In this document: piece after piece, positions 9,133-17,230 of the stretch
Numbering within the stretch: the stretch's first letter is position 1
Layout: every line of letters begins with the position of its first letter
Assembly: GCA_003427395.1 (NCBI GenBank)
Contig: BFEA01000276.1
Location: 1,165,813-1,229,812 of the forward strand
DNA length: 64,000 nucleotides
Origin: Chara braunii
Taxonomy: Eukaryota > Streptophyta > Charophyceae > Charales > Characeae
Direction of reading: 5' to 3'
Notes under the pieces: model-generated
Database searches by the model: none
Seen by the model: the letters and a program-made list of their open reading frames with translations, nothing else
Told to the model about the DNA's origin: nothing
Position numbers and translations under genes: made by a program

Positions 9133-9777
9133 ATGGCGACCTCACAGCCACGACTCCGACCCCATCAACGCGGCGACAGAGCCGGTCTCCCTCCTCCCCA
9201 ACCCGTCCCCCAGTTCGCCGACGTACCGATACGGGGGATCGTCCTTCGTCCCCGATTACTCTCTCGCCGTCCTCTTACCCTCCGCCAGCTCACCACCCCC
9301 ATCACGTTCCCCTCCAACCCGTTTCCCCGCGATACCTTCCGCCACTTCTATGCTGCTCGCCTCGGTATAGTAGTGCACCCCCACCCCTCCATTCAGTGCG
9401 CCGTCCCAACCTTCTGCCTCCATGTTTTGCTCCTTAGTGCCGCGTGGCGAGGCCACAATATGATCGAGGTTTATTGCATAGTAACGGGGACCATCCCCGC
9501 CTGTGAAGATCGCGATCGTTTCCGCGCGGCACTTTTTCGAACTCTCACCACCCTCTATCCAGATTACCTCGCGTCCCTCCCTCGCACTGGCAACCGTTTC
9601 CCCCGCTTCCACCGCATCGTCCGCTACCAAGCGCTTCCAAAATCTGCAGCCGGGATGGAAAGGTTCCTGCCCCCGCTACCCCTAAGCCCTCCACCCCGCC
9701 ATGCCGCCATGCACCGCTCCCTTTTCCCCTTCCAGTTAATTACTGATGCAACCGGTAATGGATGCGTGTCGCGGTAA
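9133..9777 (+). CDS. Accessory ORF C of the gypsy element, unknown function
   Basis: 214 codons from the ATG at 9133, seven bases after the stop of ORF B. An upstream in-frame extension reaches 9064 but has no better start. Pro/Arg-rich N-terminus, then DTFRHFYAARLGIVV, a Cys/hydrophobic stretch (TFCLHVLLLSAAW), and RAALFRTLTTLYPDYLASLPR. The last segment resembles, in spacing of Arg/Leu/Pro/Gly, the C-terminal part of ORF A, suggesting the two could be duplicates. No recognised family. It is the last ORF before the 3' LTR region. Confidence 0.5.
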   Translation: MATSQPRLRPHQRGDRAGLPPPQPVPQFADVPIRGIVLRPRLLSRRPLTLRQLTTPITFPSNPFPRDTFRHFYAARLGIVVHPHPSIQCAVPTFCLHVLLLSAAWRGHNMIEVYCIVTGTIPACEDRDRFRAALFRTLTTLYPDYLASLPRTGNRFPRFHRIVRYQALPKSAAGMERFLPPLPLSPPPRHAAMHRSLFPFQLITDATGNGCVSR

Positions 9778-10000
9778 CGGCACAAGAAAAATCCCGTTCT
9801 TGGACCGTCGAGAGCCCAATTTGAGGAAGTAGTAGAAGAGCAAAGTTGCCACGTTGGATGACATCAGCACGCAATCGAACGGTAAGTGGCATAAAGAGAA
9901 GTGCTTCGCGTGTCGATCGATTAGAGAAATCGACACGTGTCAACAAGCAAGCAGGAGCTTGCTAATATTGGAACCCCCTGGGCGTCACATATGTGACGAA
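9778..10000 (+). other. Untranslated region between ORF C and the 3' LTR
   Basis: No gene. A purine-rich stretch at about 9825-9843 is a candidate polypurine tract, which would put the 3' LTR start shortly after it; this is not proven because the matching 5' LTR start is outside the window. The 16-base string GGAACCCCCTGGGCGT at about 9970 also occurs in pol at about 4170. Confidence 0.4.
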
Positions 10001-10189
10001 CCACTTTCTGTAACGCGCGAGTTTCTGCGCGGTTGCAACGAGGGGTCCTAAGCTGGGAAGATTGGGCCAATTACGGGAAATCGGGATCGGTGGNAACCAC
10101 TTTCTGTAACGCGCGAGTTTCTGCGCGGTTGCAACGAGGGGTCCTAAGCTGGGAAGATTGGGCCAATTACGGGAAATCGGGATCGGTGG
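10001..10189 (+). repeat. Tandem duplication, 96-bp period, in the presumed U3
   Basis: CCACTTTCTGTAACGCGCGA starts at 10001 and again at 10097, and the two units are essentially identical. A single N sits at 10094, at the junction. U3 tandem repeats are common enhancer-type features of LTR elements, but the N at the joint means an assembly artefact is possible. Confidence 0.75.
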
Positions 10190-10864
10190 AAAATTGCATC
10201 AGTACCCTTGCTTCTTCATCTTTTTCGTCGTTTCTTCGGGGCTGGGTGTGTCCTGGGACGGTTGGTGGATTGATTGGCCGAATGGTTGTTTGGCGTGACG
10301 CCACGCGCACGCGCGATTAATATTGACGTCGTTTCTTTTGGTTCGGTTTTCGATCTTTTGGGCGCGGACATCACGCGGGAAATTGCTTCGTTCTTTTTTT
10401 TTAATTCCTCTTGAATCTTTTTCGAATTTTGTCGAGCCCCCAATGGCTCTCGAAATTTCGGACTTTCCTTCTGGAATTAGTGTCTTTTGCTTTTTCGCAT
10501 TAGATAGGAATTTAGGAATTTAGTAATTAGGATTTTTCCAGCCGCGCGGCGCTTTTTGTTTGCGCGCTTCTTCATGCGGCTGCAACGGAACTCTGATTAG
10601 CAGGCGCCCTTAATCGCGTGTGTAACTGTAATTTTTGGCGGACGCCATTGTAACTGTATCTCTCTTCTTGCACTTCGTTTCTCCCGCCCTCCCTCTCTTT
10701 CTTTTGCTGAAATTTTGTAAGTAGCGGCTTGCATGCTCGGATCGATGCGTGGAGAAGGGTTACGTCCCCCACGTCGCGGCCGATCATGCAGAACGCAGGC
10801 GTTCCCTCTCTAATCTTCACTTTAAGCCTTGGTAACTCCGTGTTCTTCGCGCATGCATGCACGC

Positions 10865-10870
10865 TATAAA
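10865..10870 (+). promoter_or_regulatory. Candidate LTR TATA box
   Basis: TATAAA within GCTATAAATTTCGG, in a GC-rich surrounding, upstream of the segment that is shared with the 5' LTR. Position fits a U3 promoter that would drive genomic RNA from the element. No start site can be read from sequence alone. Confidence 0.45.
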
Positions 10871-11125
10871 TTTCGGTTGCGCGATTAGTCAGCTCTCTTA
10901 ACCCGTTGTTGGAAGCTCAGGGTTGCGCGATCAGGAAGGATCGGCACACGAGCGAAGTAAGAGGTGAGTAGAGTAGGGGTTGGGCGACCCGACGGGCTGG
11001 TGCCGAACGCGCGGGATTGACGTGGGCCACGACGGACTGTGGGCACGGACGAATCCGACGGGTGCGGGAGGACTAAGCGGGGTGACAACTTCGTGGGTTG
11101 GTGAGTGACGACGGACTGTCCGCAT

Positions 11126-11127
<2 letters not shown>

Positions 11128-11164
<37 letters not shown>
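11128..11164 (+). repeat. (GA)n microsatellite in the 3' LTR
   Basis: About 17 GA units inside the LTR, downstream of the candidate TATA box and so in the presumed transcribed leader. Confidence 0.9.
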
Positions 11165-11165
<1 letters not shown>

Positions 11166-11397
11166 GAGAGAGTTGAGATCGATGGACGCGGATTTGCTGT
11201 TTCTTTGTCTCTTCCCCCTCTTCATCTGTGTACATACATTTTGATTACGGCTCCGGGCGGTTTGCCCGTTCTTATTTTCGTTTCGGCTTTCTGAGATTTG
11301 GGCTTGGGTTTTTGCTCATGGCATTATGNGTATGATTATCGAATGTATGGATGTACGAATGTGTGGATGTGTGGACGTTATGCCTGTCTATATATCT

Positions 11398-12638
11398 TTT
11401 TGTTGAGAATCCCTGTCCTTGCCTTTTGTTTGTGTCGAATCTTTGCCCACACCTGATGCAGTTGTAGATGGGATAGGAATATGGCCCCGACAGCGATTTT
11501 GTCCTCGTTTTTGCTAAAATATATTACTTTAAAATTAAATCTAATAAATAAAATATTTGGAAATAATATATAATGGAATCAATCATATATCATATAAATA
11601 GATGAAAATAGATTCAATCTATTTTTATCTATTAGACGTACTTCTCCAGATGGTAATCTTATAGTTGTTTAGAGTAAAAAAAATACCGTTTTTGGCTTAT
11701 ATGTAGAAAAGAAACCTAAACGCTAGTTTGTTTTTTATCTACTCGTAAACAAGGAAATTCTGTTTTAAGAAGCAAATCAGACAAAAAGCAAATACAAGAT
11801 TGTTTTACAATTTTATTCTATAATATTTTATTCTATAGTATAGACGATCCGAGTCGTGTTTACACGCATTCCCGTGCGACGACTCGCTCCCCCAGAAAGG
11901 AGTCACGGCGGAACCATCATCCCGTACGAGCACACTGAGGCGCCACTGAATCGGCCTGTCCTGCACGTGCTCGTACGCGGTGACGAAAACCCGACCCGCG
12001 CTATCCCACCGACGATGATACCATGACGTGATTTTGGAACTCAGACTCATCCTACGACCCGGACTATTTCACCCCTATAATAAACGAGCTCATAAGGACA
12101 CGATACCTCTGTCACACGGAGAATCGGTTATGTCCGCGGGAATTCCACTGTGCTACCACTAGCGACCCTCGGTGCTCCGATTTCCCTTCCCCCGACCACA
12201 CATACAACTTCACCCACCCAGGATTCGTTGAGATCACCACCAGTTTCCCTCCTTTCCGCCTCCTTCTCCCGTATCATCAACTCAGTGTCGTTCCGTGGCC
12301 AGCCATAGACCCCTATTGGCCCAATACGTTTTGCGTGAATTGCCGACGCAACGGCGCGCAGAACACTCCGGAATTTCGGAGGCTCAACCTAGGTACGCGG
12401 CGGCCCCCGACGGCCTAACTTTTCAGGACCACCTCCACCGGAGAGGAATTTTCCCGTAACCCGTCGCCTACAGTGTCCCGGCCCCATCGGACCGTGAGTC
12501 CCTTGCGCACGCTCGCCTAATTGCATTCATACCCTTAAGACTCCCCCACTTTCCCCAAAAATTCTTGGCACACCCCTTTTCGCACTTCCAGGCCCACATC
12601 CCACTCCAATCAGGAAGTCGCGCTGGGCGTGAGGTTGG
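11398..12638 (+). repeat. 3' LTR, portion confirmed by the 5' copy
   Basis: Matches 1-1035 from CTTTTTGTTGAGAATCCCTG through to GTGAGGTTGG. The left limit here only reflects the window edge; the LTR extends further left, probably to between 9.8 and 10 kb. Bases 11516-11844 do not match and replace 121-227 of the 5' copy. Beyond 12638 the sequence is unrelated. Confidence 0.88.
11516..11844. other. AT-rich filler replacing 107 bp of LTR; organelle-like
   Basis: A sharply AT-rich block joined cleanly on both sides to LTR sequence. On the minus strand, 11668 down to 11621 reads TTIRLPSGEVRLIDKN, close to a conserved segment of organellar ribosomal protein L2 (rpl2, LPSGEVRLI). The sequence on either side of those 16 codons does not continue as L2, so it is at best a short or rearranged fragment. 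Insertion of plastid or mitochondrial DNA during break repair would explain it. Confidence 0.5.
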
Positions 12639-12840
12639 GCGTCACAGGGTGGTGCGCAGGCAGCGTCTGTATACGTTTACCGTGCGTCAGCCCAAGGGAA
12701 TGTGTGTCCAGCCGTGCGTCATTCTAACGCCCTGCAGGTGTCCATGGGCAAGGCTACAGTTGAGTTTTGAACCCGCAACCTCATACCACAATGCGCATTT
12801 CCAACCGGTGTTCTAACCACTGAGCTTCATCAACTGGACC
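12639..12840 (-). mobile_element. tRNA-derived SINE-like repeat
   Basis: On the minus strand it has an A box (AAGCTCAGTGGTTAGAACAC, about 12811-12830) and a B box (GGGTTCAAAACTC, about 12762-12774), the internal RNA polymerase III promoter of a tRNA. A related copy lies at 15300-15435 and shares the body GTGGTATGA...GACGCAC/GCTGACGC. It directly abuts the LTR end. Confidence 0.65.
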
Positions 12841-13078
12841 ATGCTTAGCTCTTTTATCCAAGTATGAGGAATCCTGGAACAGCCGCCACGAGTCTTTTTG
12901 GTCCGGTAGCATTAGCATTGTCCATCCGCATAAAGTGCCGTTTTCTTATTCGTTATTTTGGAGCATTTCTCTATTTATGCTAAGTAGCACAGCCATGGAT
13001 ATCCAGGCACCCTTGGCTTATCCGGGTCTGCAGACCGGATAATGCAAGCCAGACGAAACTGGTTGAAGTACTTCATAC

Positions 13079-13229
13079 ATTTTTTTTTTCTTTGTGGAAA
13101 ATAGCCCTTGCGTAAGCCCTCGATTCCGGCGGTGGTAAGAGAACCGTCCGAATTGAGGGCTAATCTGTTGGGCTGCTCCATCTATTGGTGGGGAGCGGCA
13201 CCTGCTGGAAACCGGGTCCAGCGTCCCAT
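13079..13229 (-). mobile_element. Truncated LINE 3' end / SINE copy
   Basis: Minus-strand copy of the family that starts GGGACGCTGGACCCGG and ends in poly(A), here an interrupted T run at about 13081-13091. It contains GCTCCATCTATTGGTGGGGA and CGGCGGTGGTAAGAGAACCG. The same tail ends both LINEs in this window. The head can fold GCTGGA...TCCAGC. Confidence 0.75.
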
Positions 13230-13709
13230 TGATACATCTTATAAGACACAGAGTGTTAATTGTTGTTTCCTAGGACTGTGGCCATTTCTGTCGCAACCTG
13301 GGGCTCCGTTGTCCCATGGAGCTGCCAGTATCACCCATCCCTTCCTGGAGCACCCCTTTTCTATGACCCAGCCCTACTCAGCAGCCCCCCTAATTGTTAT
13401 TGCTATACCTGTTCCTTTAAACCCTTTAAGCCCTTGAAGCCCTTAAAACACTTTTCCCCTCTCAAAACCCATGCAAAACACATTCGTGAACCTTGAAGCC
13501 TGAGGATCAGCAGTATCCCTTCCCTGGCCTGCATTTCTTAGACTGTAATGCAGAGAGGGAGTTGTGGGACTGGATCAGGCTGAGGCTGGTTAGGCATGAT
13601 TATCTGGGATGGGGGGGAAGGTGGACCTGGTGGAAAATCCTTACAAGTCAATGACGGGGATACACGGAGGATGGAGGATGGTCCAGGATAGGATCACTTA
13701 GTGCTACAG
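13230..13709. other. No recognisable feature
   Basis: CCCTTTAAGCCC-type micro-duplications near 13415-13445; no coding frame worth calling and no RNA gene seen. Confidence 0.5.
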
Positions 13710-13722
13710 ATCAGACCAGTTT
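13710..13722 (+). repeat. 13-bp target-site duplication of the U6 retrocopy (left)
   Basis: ATCAGACCAGTTT here is repeated exactly at 14104-14116. The 381 bases between are U6-derived sequence plus a MITE, so this is the signature of L1-type target-primed insertion. Confidence 0.75.
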
Positions 13723-14103
13723 GGGCCATGCTAATCTTCTATGTATCATTCCATTTTTATTTTATTTTTTAATTTGAACCATTTCTCGACTCATGCATGC
13801 CATCCTTGTGCAGGAGCCATGCTAATCTTTTCTCTCTTTAGTTCCCAATTGGGGAAACTACATGAGAGTTACAAAAATGAGTTATAATTGCATTATGAGC
13901 CAAGATACAGTTTCGAATTGCAGTTCGGGTAATGTATACAACCCAGCTTTCTGGCCAGGTAGGGTGCCCGAAGTGCAATTGCAAACTGTATCTTGCCCCG
14001 TAGTGCAATTATAACTCGGTTTTGCGACTCTACTGAAGTTACCCCTTTTAACGGATGTCCCAAGGGACTAACTTTCAAACTTTGACCGATGTCCCAAAGG
14101 ACA
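13723..14103 (-). pseudogene. U6: U6 snRNA retrocopy, rearranged, interrupted by a MITE
   Basis: Read on the minus strand from 14103: a partial U6 5' end (GTCCTTTGGGACATCGG), then GTCCCTTGGGACATCCGTTAAAA (14068-14046), then a MITE, then the rest of U6 from 13850 (AATTGGGAAC...AGATTAGCATGGC...CAAGGATGGCATGC...GTCGAGAAATGGTTCAAATT), an A-rich linker and a second partial U6 middle (GGAATGATACATAGAAG, ATTAGCATGGCCC) ending at the target duplication. U6 is the catalytic snRNA of the spliceosome. Substitutions and the insertion exclude a working gene. A partial-full-partial order suggests template jumping during insertion. Confidence 0.85.
13851..14045. mobile_element. Foldback MITE with ~80-bp inverted arms, inside U6
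   Basis: Left arm GGGGAAACTACATGAGAG, then GAGTTATAATTGCA, CAAGATACAGTTT and ATTGCAGTTCGGG; the right arm reverse-complemented reads GGGGTAACTTCAGTAGAG, GAGTTATAATTGCA, CAAGATACAGTTT and ATTGCACTTCGGG. The arms nearly meet, so the element would fold into one long hairpin. It splits U6 between TTAAAA and AATTGG, leaving at most a 2-bp AA duplication. No coding capacity. Confidence 0.8.
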
Positions 14104-14116
14104 ATCAGACCAGTTT

Positions 14117-14734
14117 TGTTGTGGGTACTTTGGGTGAACAGGAACAGGATTATATTTCAGCAACAAAGAATCCCTTCTTTTTTTTTTCTTTTTTCTTTTT
14201 TTAATTTTAAGCCCAGGTTGTTGTAGAGGCTGGATTATAGACATATGAGAGATTCACCTTCAGCACCTGGCCATGTGGTAGAGGCCCCCTAATCCTATGG
14301 GACTCCATCCCAACCTACCACTTTCGTAATTTCTCCTGGCGCAATCCTACTCCCACTACCCTACCTTAGTGTCTACCACTTAGGATCATCACCCTCCAAC
14401 CTGGGGGTGACCTGACCGAACCGTGGTTGCAGGTACCAGGGCTTAGCAGAGTCCCACCTACCCCACTCAGCCCAGATCGAAGCATAGTTGAGCGAGCCTT
14501 GTCGCCCAGGTACTTCAGGTGCTAGGTACAGACGTTTCACTACATGTCCCATAGGTGGACCTATTTTTTTGCGTTCCTATCGTTGTGTACACAGCTGTTG
14601 TTAGGTTGTTTTTGCTGTGCACACTGTTGTCATTACTACATGTTTGTTTACTGTTGTTTGTTACTACCATTGTATTGTTGTTGGTTGTGAGCCATTTTTT
14701 TGTACCAGTGTGGGAAGCAGGTAATCTACCCTAC
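14117..14734. other. No gene seen
   Basis: Contains T-rich and GTTGTT-rich stretches (about 14180 and 14570-14700). The 62-codon open frame at 14555 is simple TTG/TGT sequence. Nothing else recognised. Confidence 0.5.
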
Positions 14735-15040
14735 CGGCCATAGCCCCCTACTAAGTCTTATCTCCTCAACTGTTCGCGTTATAAGTCTACTGCCCTCCTA
14801 CTTAACCCCTCCCCTGCGTAGTGGCTGACCCCCCCAAGATCCCCAACTACGACGGGATCCCACCTGATTCGGTCCCCCCCCCAACCTAACCGACCATAGC
14901 CCCCTACTAAGTCTCATCTCCTCAACTGTTCGCGTTATAAGTCTACGGTCCTCCTACCTAACCCCTCCGTGCCTAGTGGATGACCCCCCCAAGATCTCCA
15001 ACTAGCAACGTGATCTGTCCTGATTCGTCCGACCTGCGAC
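14735..15040 (+). repeat. Tandem duplication, about 155-bp period
   Basis: CCATAGCCCCCTACTAAGTC starts near 14739 and near 14893; both units continue with CTCAACTGTTCGCGTTATAA and a CCCCCCAAGAT motif. Divergence is moderate. No coding sense. Confidence 0.85.
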
Positions 15041-15094
15041 TCTACCCTCTTACCTAGCAGAGCCGTGAGGTTATCAATACCCCTGCCTACATCC

Positions 15095-15165
15095 CACAAC
15101 GTGAATTCGAACACATGACCTCATCCACTCTTCTATCGAACCTACTGAGCTACTGTGGAAACTGA
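15095..15165 (-). repeat. tRNA-like sequence (SINE head or tRNA relic)
   Basis: Minus strand: TAGCTCAGTAGGTTCGATAG as A box and GTGTTCGAATTCACG as B box, about 70 bases in all, with complementary ends CCACA/TGTGG like an acceptor stem. The anticodon arm does not form well, so a functional tRNA gene is unlikely. Confidence 0.5.
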
Positions 15166-15299
15166 ACGATTTGTACGCAGTATCGGACTGGAAGGCAAAT
15201 GAACAATCATCGTCAAGTATGCAAGCCCGCAAAGAACCACTTGAACCAAGATCATCAGGCAAACATCCACACCCCAAACCTGACATACAACAACCATGG

Positions 15300-15435
15300 A
15301 CTTGCCCCTGGGTGGTGTGCAAGCAGAATCTGTAATAGCTTACCTGCGTCAGCCCACGGGAGTGTGTCCAGCCATGCCCCATTCATACCACAATGCGCAT
15401 TTCCAACCGGTGCTCTAACCACTGAGCTACATCAG
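15300..15435 (-). repeat. tRNA-derived SINE-like repeat, second copy
   Basis: Shares GTAGCTCAGTGGTTAGAGCA, CCGGTTGGAAATGCGCATTG and GGGCTGACGCA with the copy at 12639-12840. The B-box stretch is missing here, which points to an internal deletion in this copy. Confidence 0.6.
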
Positions 15436-15462
15436 TCAAGGACTGAAAAGAGAAAACAGAGT

Positions 15463-15698
15463 TTCAAATCGGCAAAAAAACATGTGTGGGCAAAGAAAAC
15501 AGCGGCCGAGGTTGAAAATGCAAAGGCAATGAAAGTACCGCAGCCGTGGTGTCAGGGAGGGTGTCATAACTACATGGGTCGTGTCAGACGGAAGAAGAAA
15601 AAAAAAGGCCCAACGGATGTACTTCGCCCACGTATGCCTATTCCAGTTCGGCGGCAGTTTTTTTCGCCTGCGCATGTTTTTTTTGCCCATTCAAGCTT
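15463..15698. repeat. Inverted repeat / foldback element
   Basis: GGCAAAAAAACATGTGTGGG at about 15472 is mirrored on the minus strand by GGGCAAAAAAAACATGCGCA at about 15688, and similarity continues inwards through AACAGCGGCCGA versus AACTGCCGCCGA. The arms of roughly 45-80 bases flank a short loop. Probably a small foldback MITE. A 24-base T run follows at 15727-15750. Confidence 0.55.
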
Positions 15699-15873
15699 GA
15701 CACCTGGCGCGTCTGCACTTGTTCCTTTTTTTTTTTTTTTTTTTTTTTTGTTCCTAGAAAGTTTCTCAGAGAAATAATATGGACTGAAAACAGGGAAAGG
15801 GTGGTGAATCCCGTGAATAGAGACCAGTGCCTGTAGGATTTTAACAAAGTTTTGGGGAGTAATGATTGGCTCG

Positions 15874-16033
15874 CTAAACCGCCAGTACACGCCCCCAGCC
15901 TTGCTGTGAAAATATTTCGTCACCTACTCCAAAAATTTTGCGCCTGGGGCCTATTGGACCACCATGATGAGGCAGTTCGGCAAAGCTAGGCACGCAGTAG
16001 AGCCCCTCCAGGCTCGGGTGTACTAGCTATCTA
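15874..16033. repeat. Diverged TTAA-type short element
   Basis: The left end CTAAACCGCCAGTACACGCC matches the terminal repeat of the elements at 24995-25714 and 47102-47300. The right end (about GTGTACTAGCTATCTAAGG) is only weakly like the expected inverted copy. Confidence 0.4.
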
Positions 16034-16082
16034 AGGTGCATTCAGGTAGGGGGCTTGATCTGGGAGAATGACTTTTTTTGAC

Positions 16083-16132
16083 AGACTATGATTGAACGTA
16101 CGGCACGCAGACTATGATTGAACGTACGGCAC
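16083..16132 (+). repeat. Short tandem duplication (26 bp x 2)
   Basis: AGACTATGATTGAACGTACG occurs at 16083 and 16109 with no differences. Confidence 0.85.
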
Positions 16133-16363
16133 GGTAGTCGATTCTCTTTGGGAGAGCAACCAATGCTATACGGTAAGACTCATAATGGTCTTTCCCATCA
16201 AAGCAATCGGGACCGTTTGGAGGGGTGCCCCATGTACTCTGTTTTTTTCTTTCTTCCCTAAAAAAAAGGAATGAGTTAAAAAAAGGGATGCTCGACAGCT
16301 ACAAACAACATTGATTTGATTTCCCAGCAAATGTCAGTGTGCCCTGCAGCAGCTTTTTCTTTT

Positions 16364-17220
16364 CATGTACAGTTACCCTCTGCAAGACCAAGAATCTCTG
16401 ACATCCATCTCTGGCATAGCTTCTCTTCACCTTCAGCCCGCTACAGTTTTTGTCTGTACCTGCCCTGTCTTTCTGGATGGTTGGCAGCTACAGACACAAT
16501 TTATTTCACGAAGTCCCTATGAATGTCAGCGACCACTTAGCAGCCTTTTGGGGGCCTCCCTACAGATGTCAGCGACCACTTAGCAGCCTTTTCTATTACG
16601 GGCTCGCCACACCAGTGTCGAGAACCGTTCTTTCTCACCAACTGTCAGACATTTTTTGCCAAACGATTTTTTCGCCAACACCCCCCCCCTTTGCCACACA
16701 GCACTGTAGAATGGACTCACTTGTGAATGTCAGATGGAAAAAGACGAACGGCCCTGAGGGCACGACAAGCATTAGTCCATCCCGACCTCATGCCCACTCA
16801 TCAAATTTCGAAGAGAAGTGGATGGCGCAGCCAAGGACTGTTGAAAGCATCGGAGTAGCAGACTGGGGATTCAACAACTTTCGACAGGAGGTGTTGGGAA
16901 TCATTCTTTGACAACCCGTCTCCAATTTCGACAGCCTGTGTGGCCAAGAGAAATTATTGAAAATCATGGCTTCGACAGTGGTGTGGCGAGGCCCTTCATG
17001 TACAGTGGCCCTCTGCAAGACCAAGAACCTCTGACATCCATCTCTGACACCACTTACCTTCACCTCCTTCTGGCTACAGCTCTTGTCAGTACCAACCCTG
17101 TCTTTCAGGATGGTTGGCAGCTCCAGATACTATTCATGTCATGAAGTCCCAACGAATGTCAAGGTACCGCACAGCAGCCTTCTCCATTCATTTAAAGCGA
17201 CCTTCTGCAAGACCAAGAAC
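16364..17220 (+). repeat. Direct repeats that form the LINE target
   Basis: A unit containing CTCTGCAAGACCAAGAA, CTTCACCT, CCCTGTCTTTCWGGATGG and TGGCAGCT occurs at about 16374-16500, about 17003-17130, and a third time from about 17202. That third unit is cut at 17220 and continues at 24908, so the LINE at 17231 landed inside it. TGTCAGCGACCACTTAGCAG is also duplicated at 16516 and 16567. Confidence 0.75.
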
Positions 17221-17230
17221 GTCCCACACC
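17221..17230 (+). repeat. 10-bp target-site duplication of LINE copy 1
   Basis: GTCCCACACC here is repeated at 24908-24917, directly after the poly(A) run. The flanking repeat unit reads continuously if 17231-24917 is removed, which confirms both ends. Confidence 0.9.

Larger units (their letters stand above)
1..12638 (+). mobile_element. Ty3/gypsy LTR retrotransposon, 5'-cut by window, rearranged
   Basis: A full-length but damaged LTR element. Bases 1-1035 recur at about 11398-12638 as direct repeats, and a primer-binding site follows the left copy. Inside, in + order, are gag, a CCHC knuckle, a DSGA protease, N-terminal RT and integrase with its C-terminal domain, which is the gypsy order (RT/RNase H before integrase). 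RT-C/RNase H is present but inverted. Three extra ORFs follow integrase. At least three in-frame TAG stops, two frameshifts, an inserted 558-bp element and the inversion mean this copy cannot make its polyprotein. The target duplication cannot be judged because the 5' end lies outside the window. Confidence 0.93.

Noticed and set aside
7690-9777. Reading the ATGA overlaps as a bacterial operon
   Set aside because: They follow a gypsy integrase inside LTRs within eukaryotic repeat DNA; no ribosome-binding sites or bacterial genes are seen.
15095-15165. Functional tRNA gene
   Set aside because: Boxes and acceptor-like ends exist, but the anticodon and T stems do not pair properly.
15199-15777. 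192-codon + frame
   Set aside because: Runs through a SINE, a foldback and a T run ending in poly-Phe; composition is repeat-driven.
16364-17220. LTRs flanking the LINE
   Set aside because: The direct repeats are a pre-existing tandem repeat into which the LINE inserted, as shown by the read-through third unit and the 10-bp duplication.
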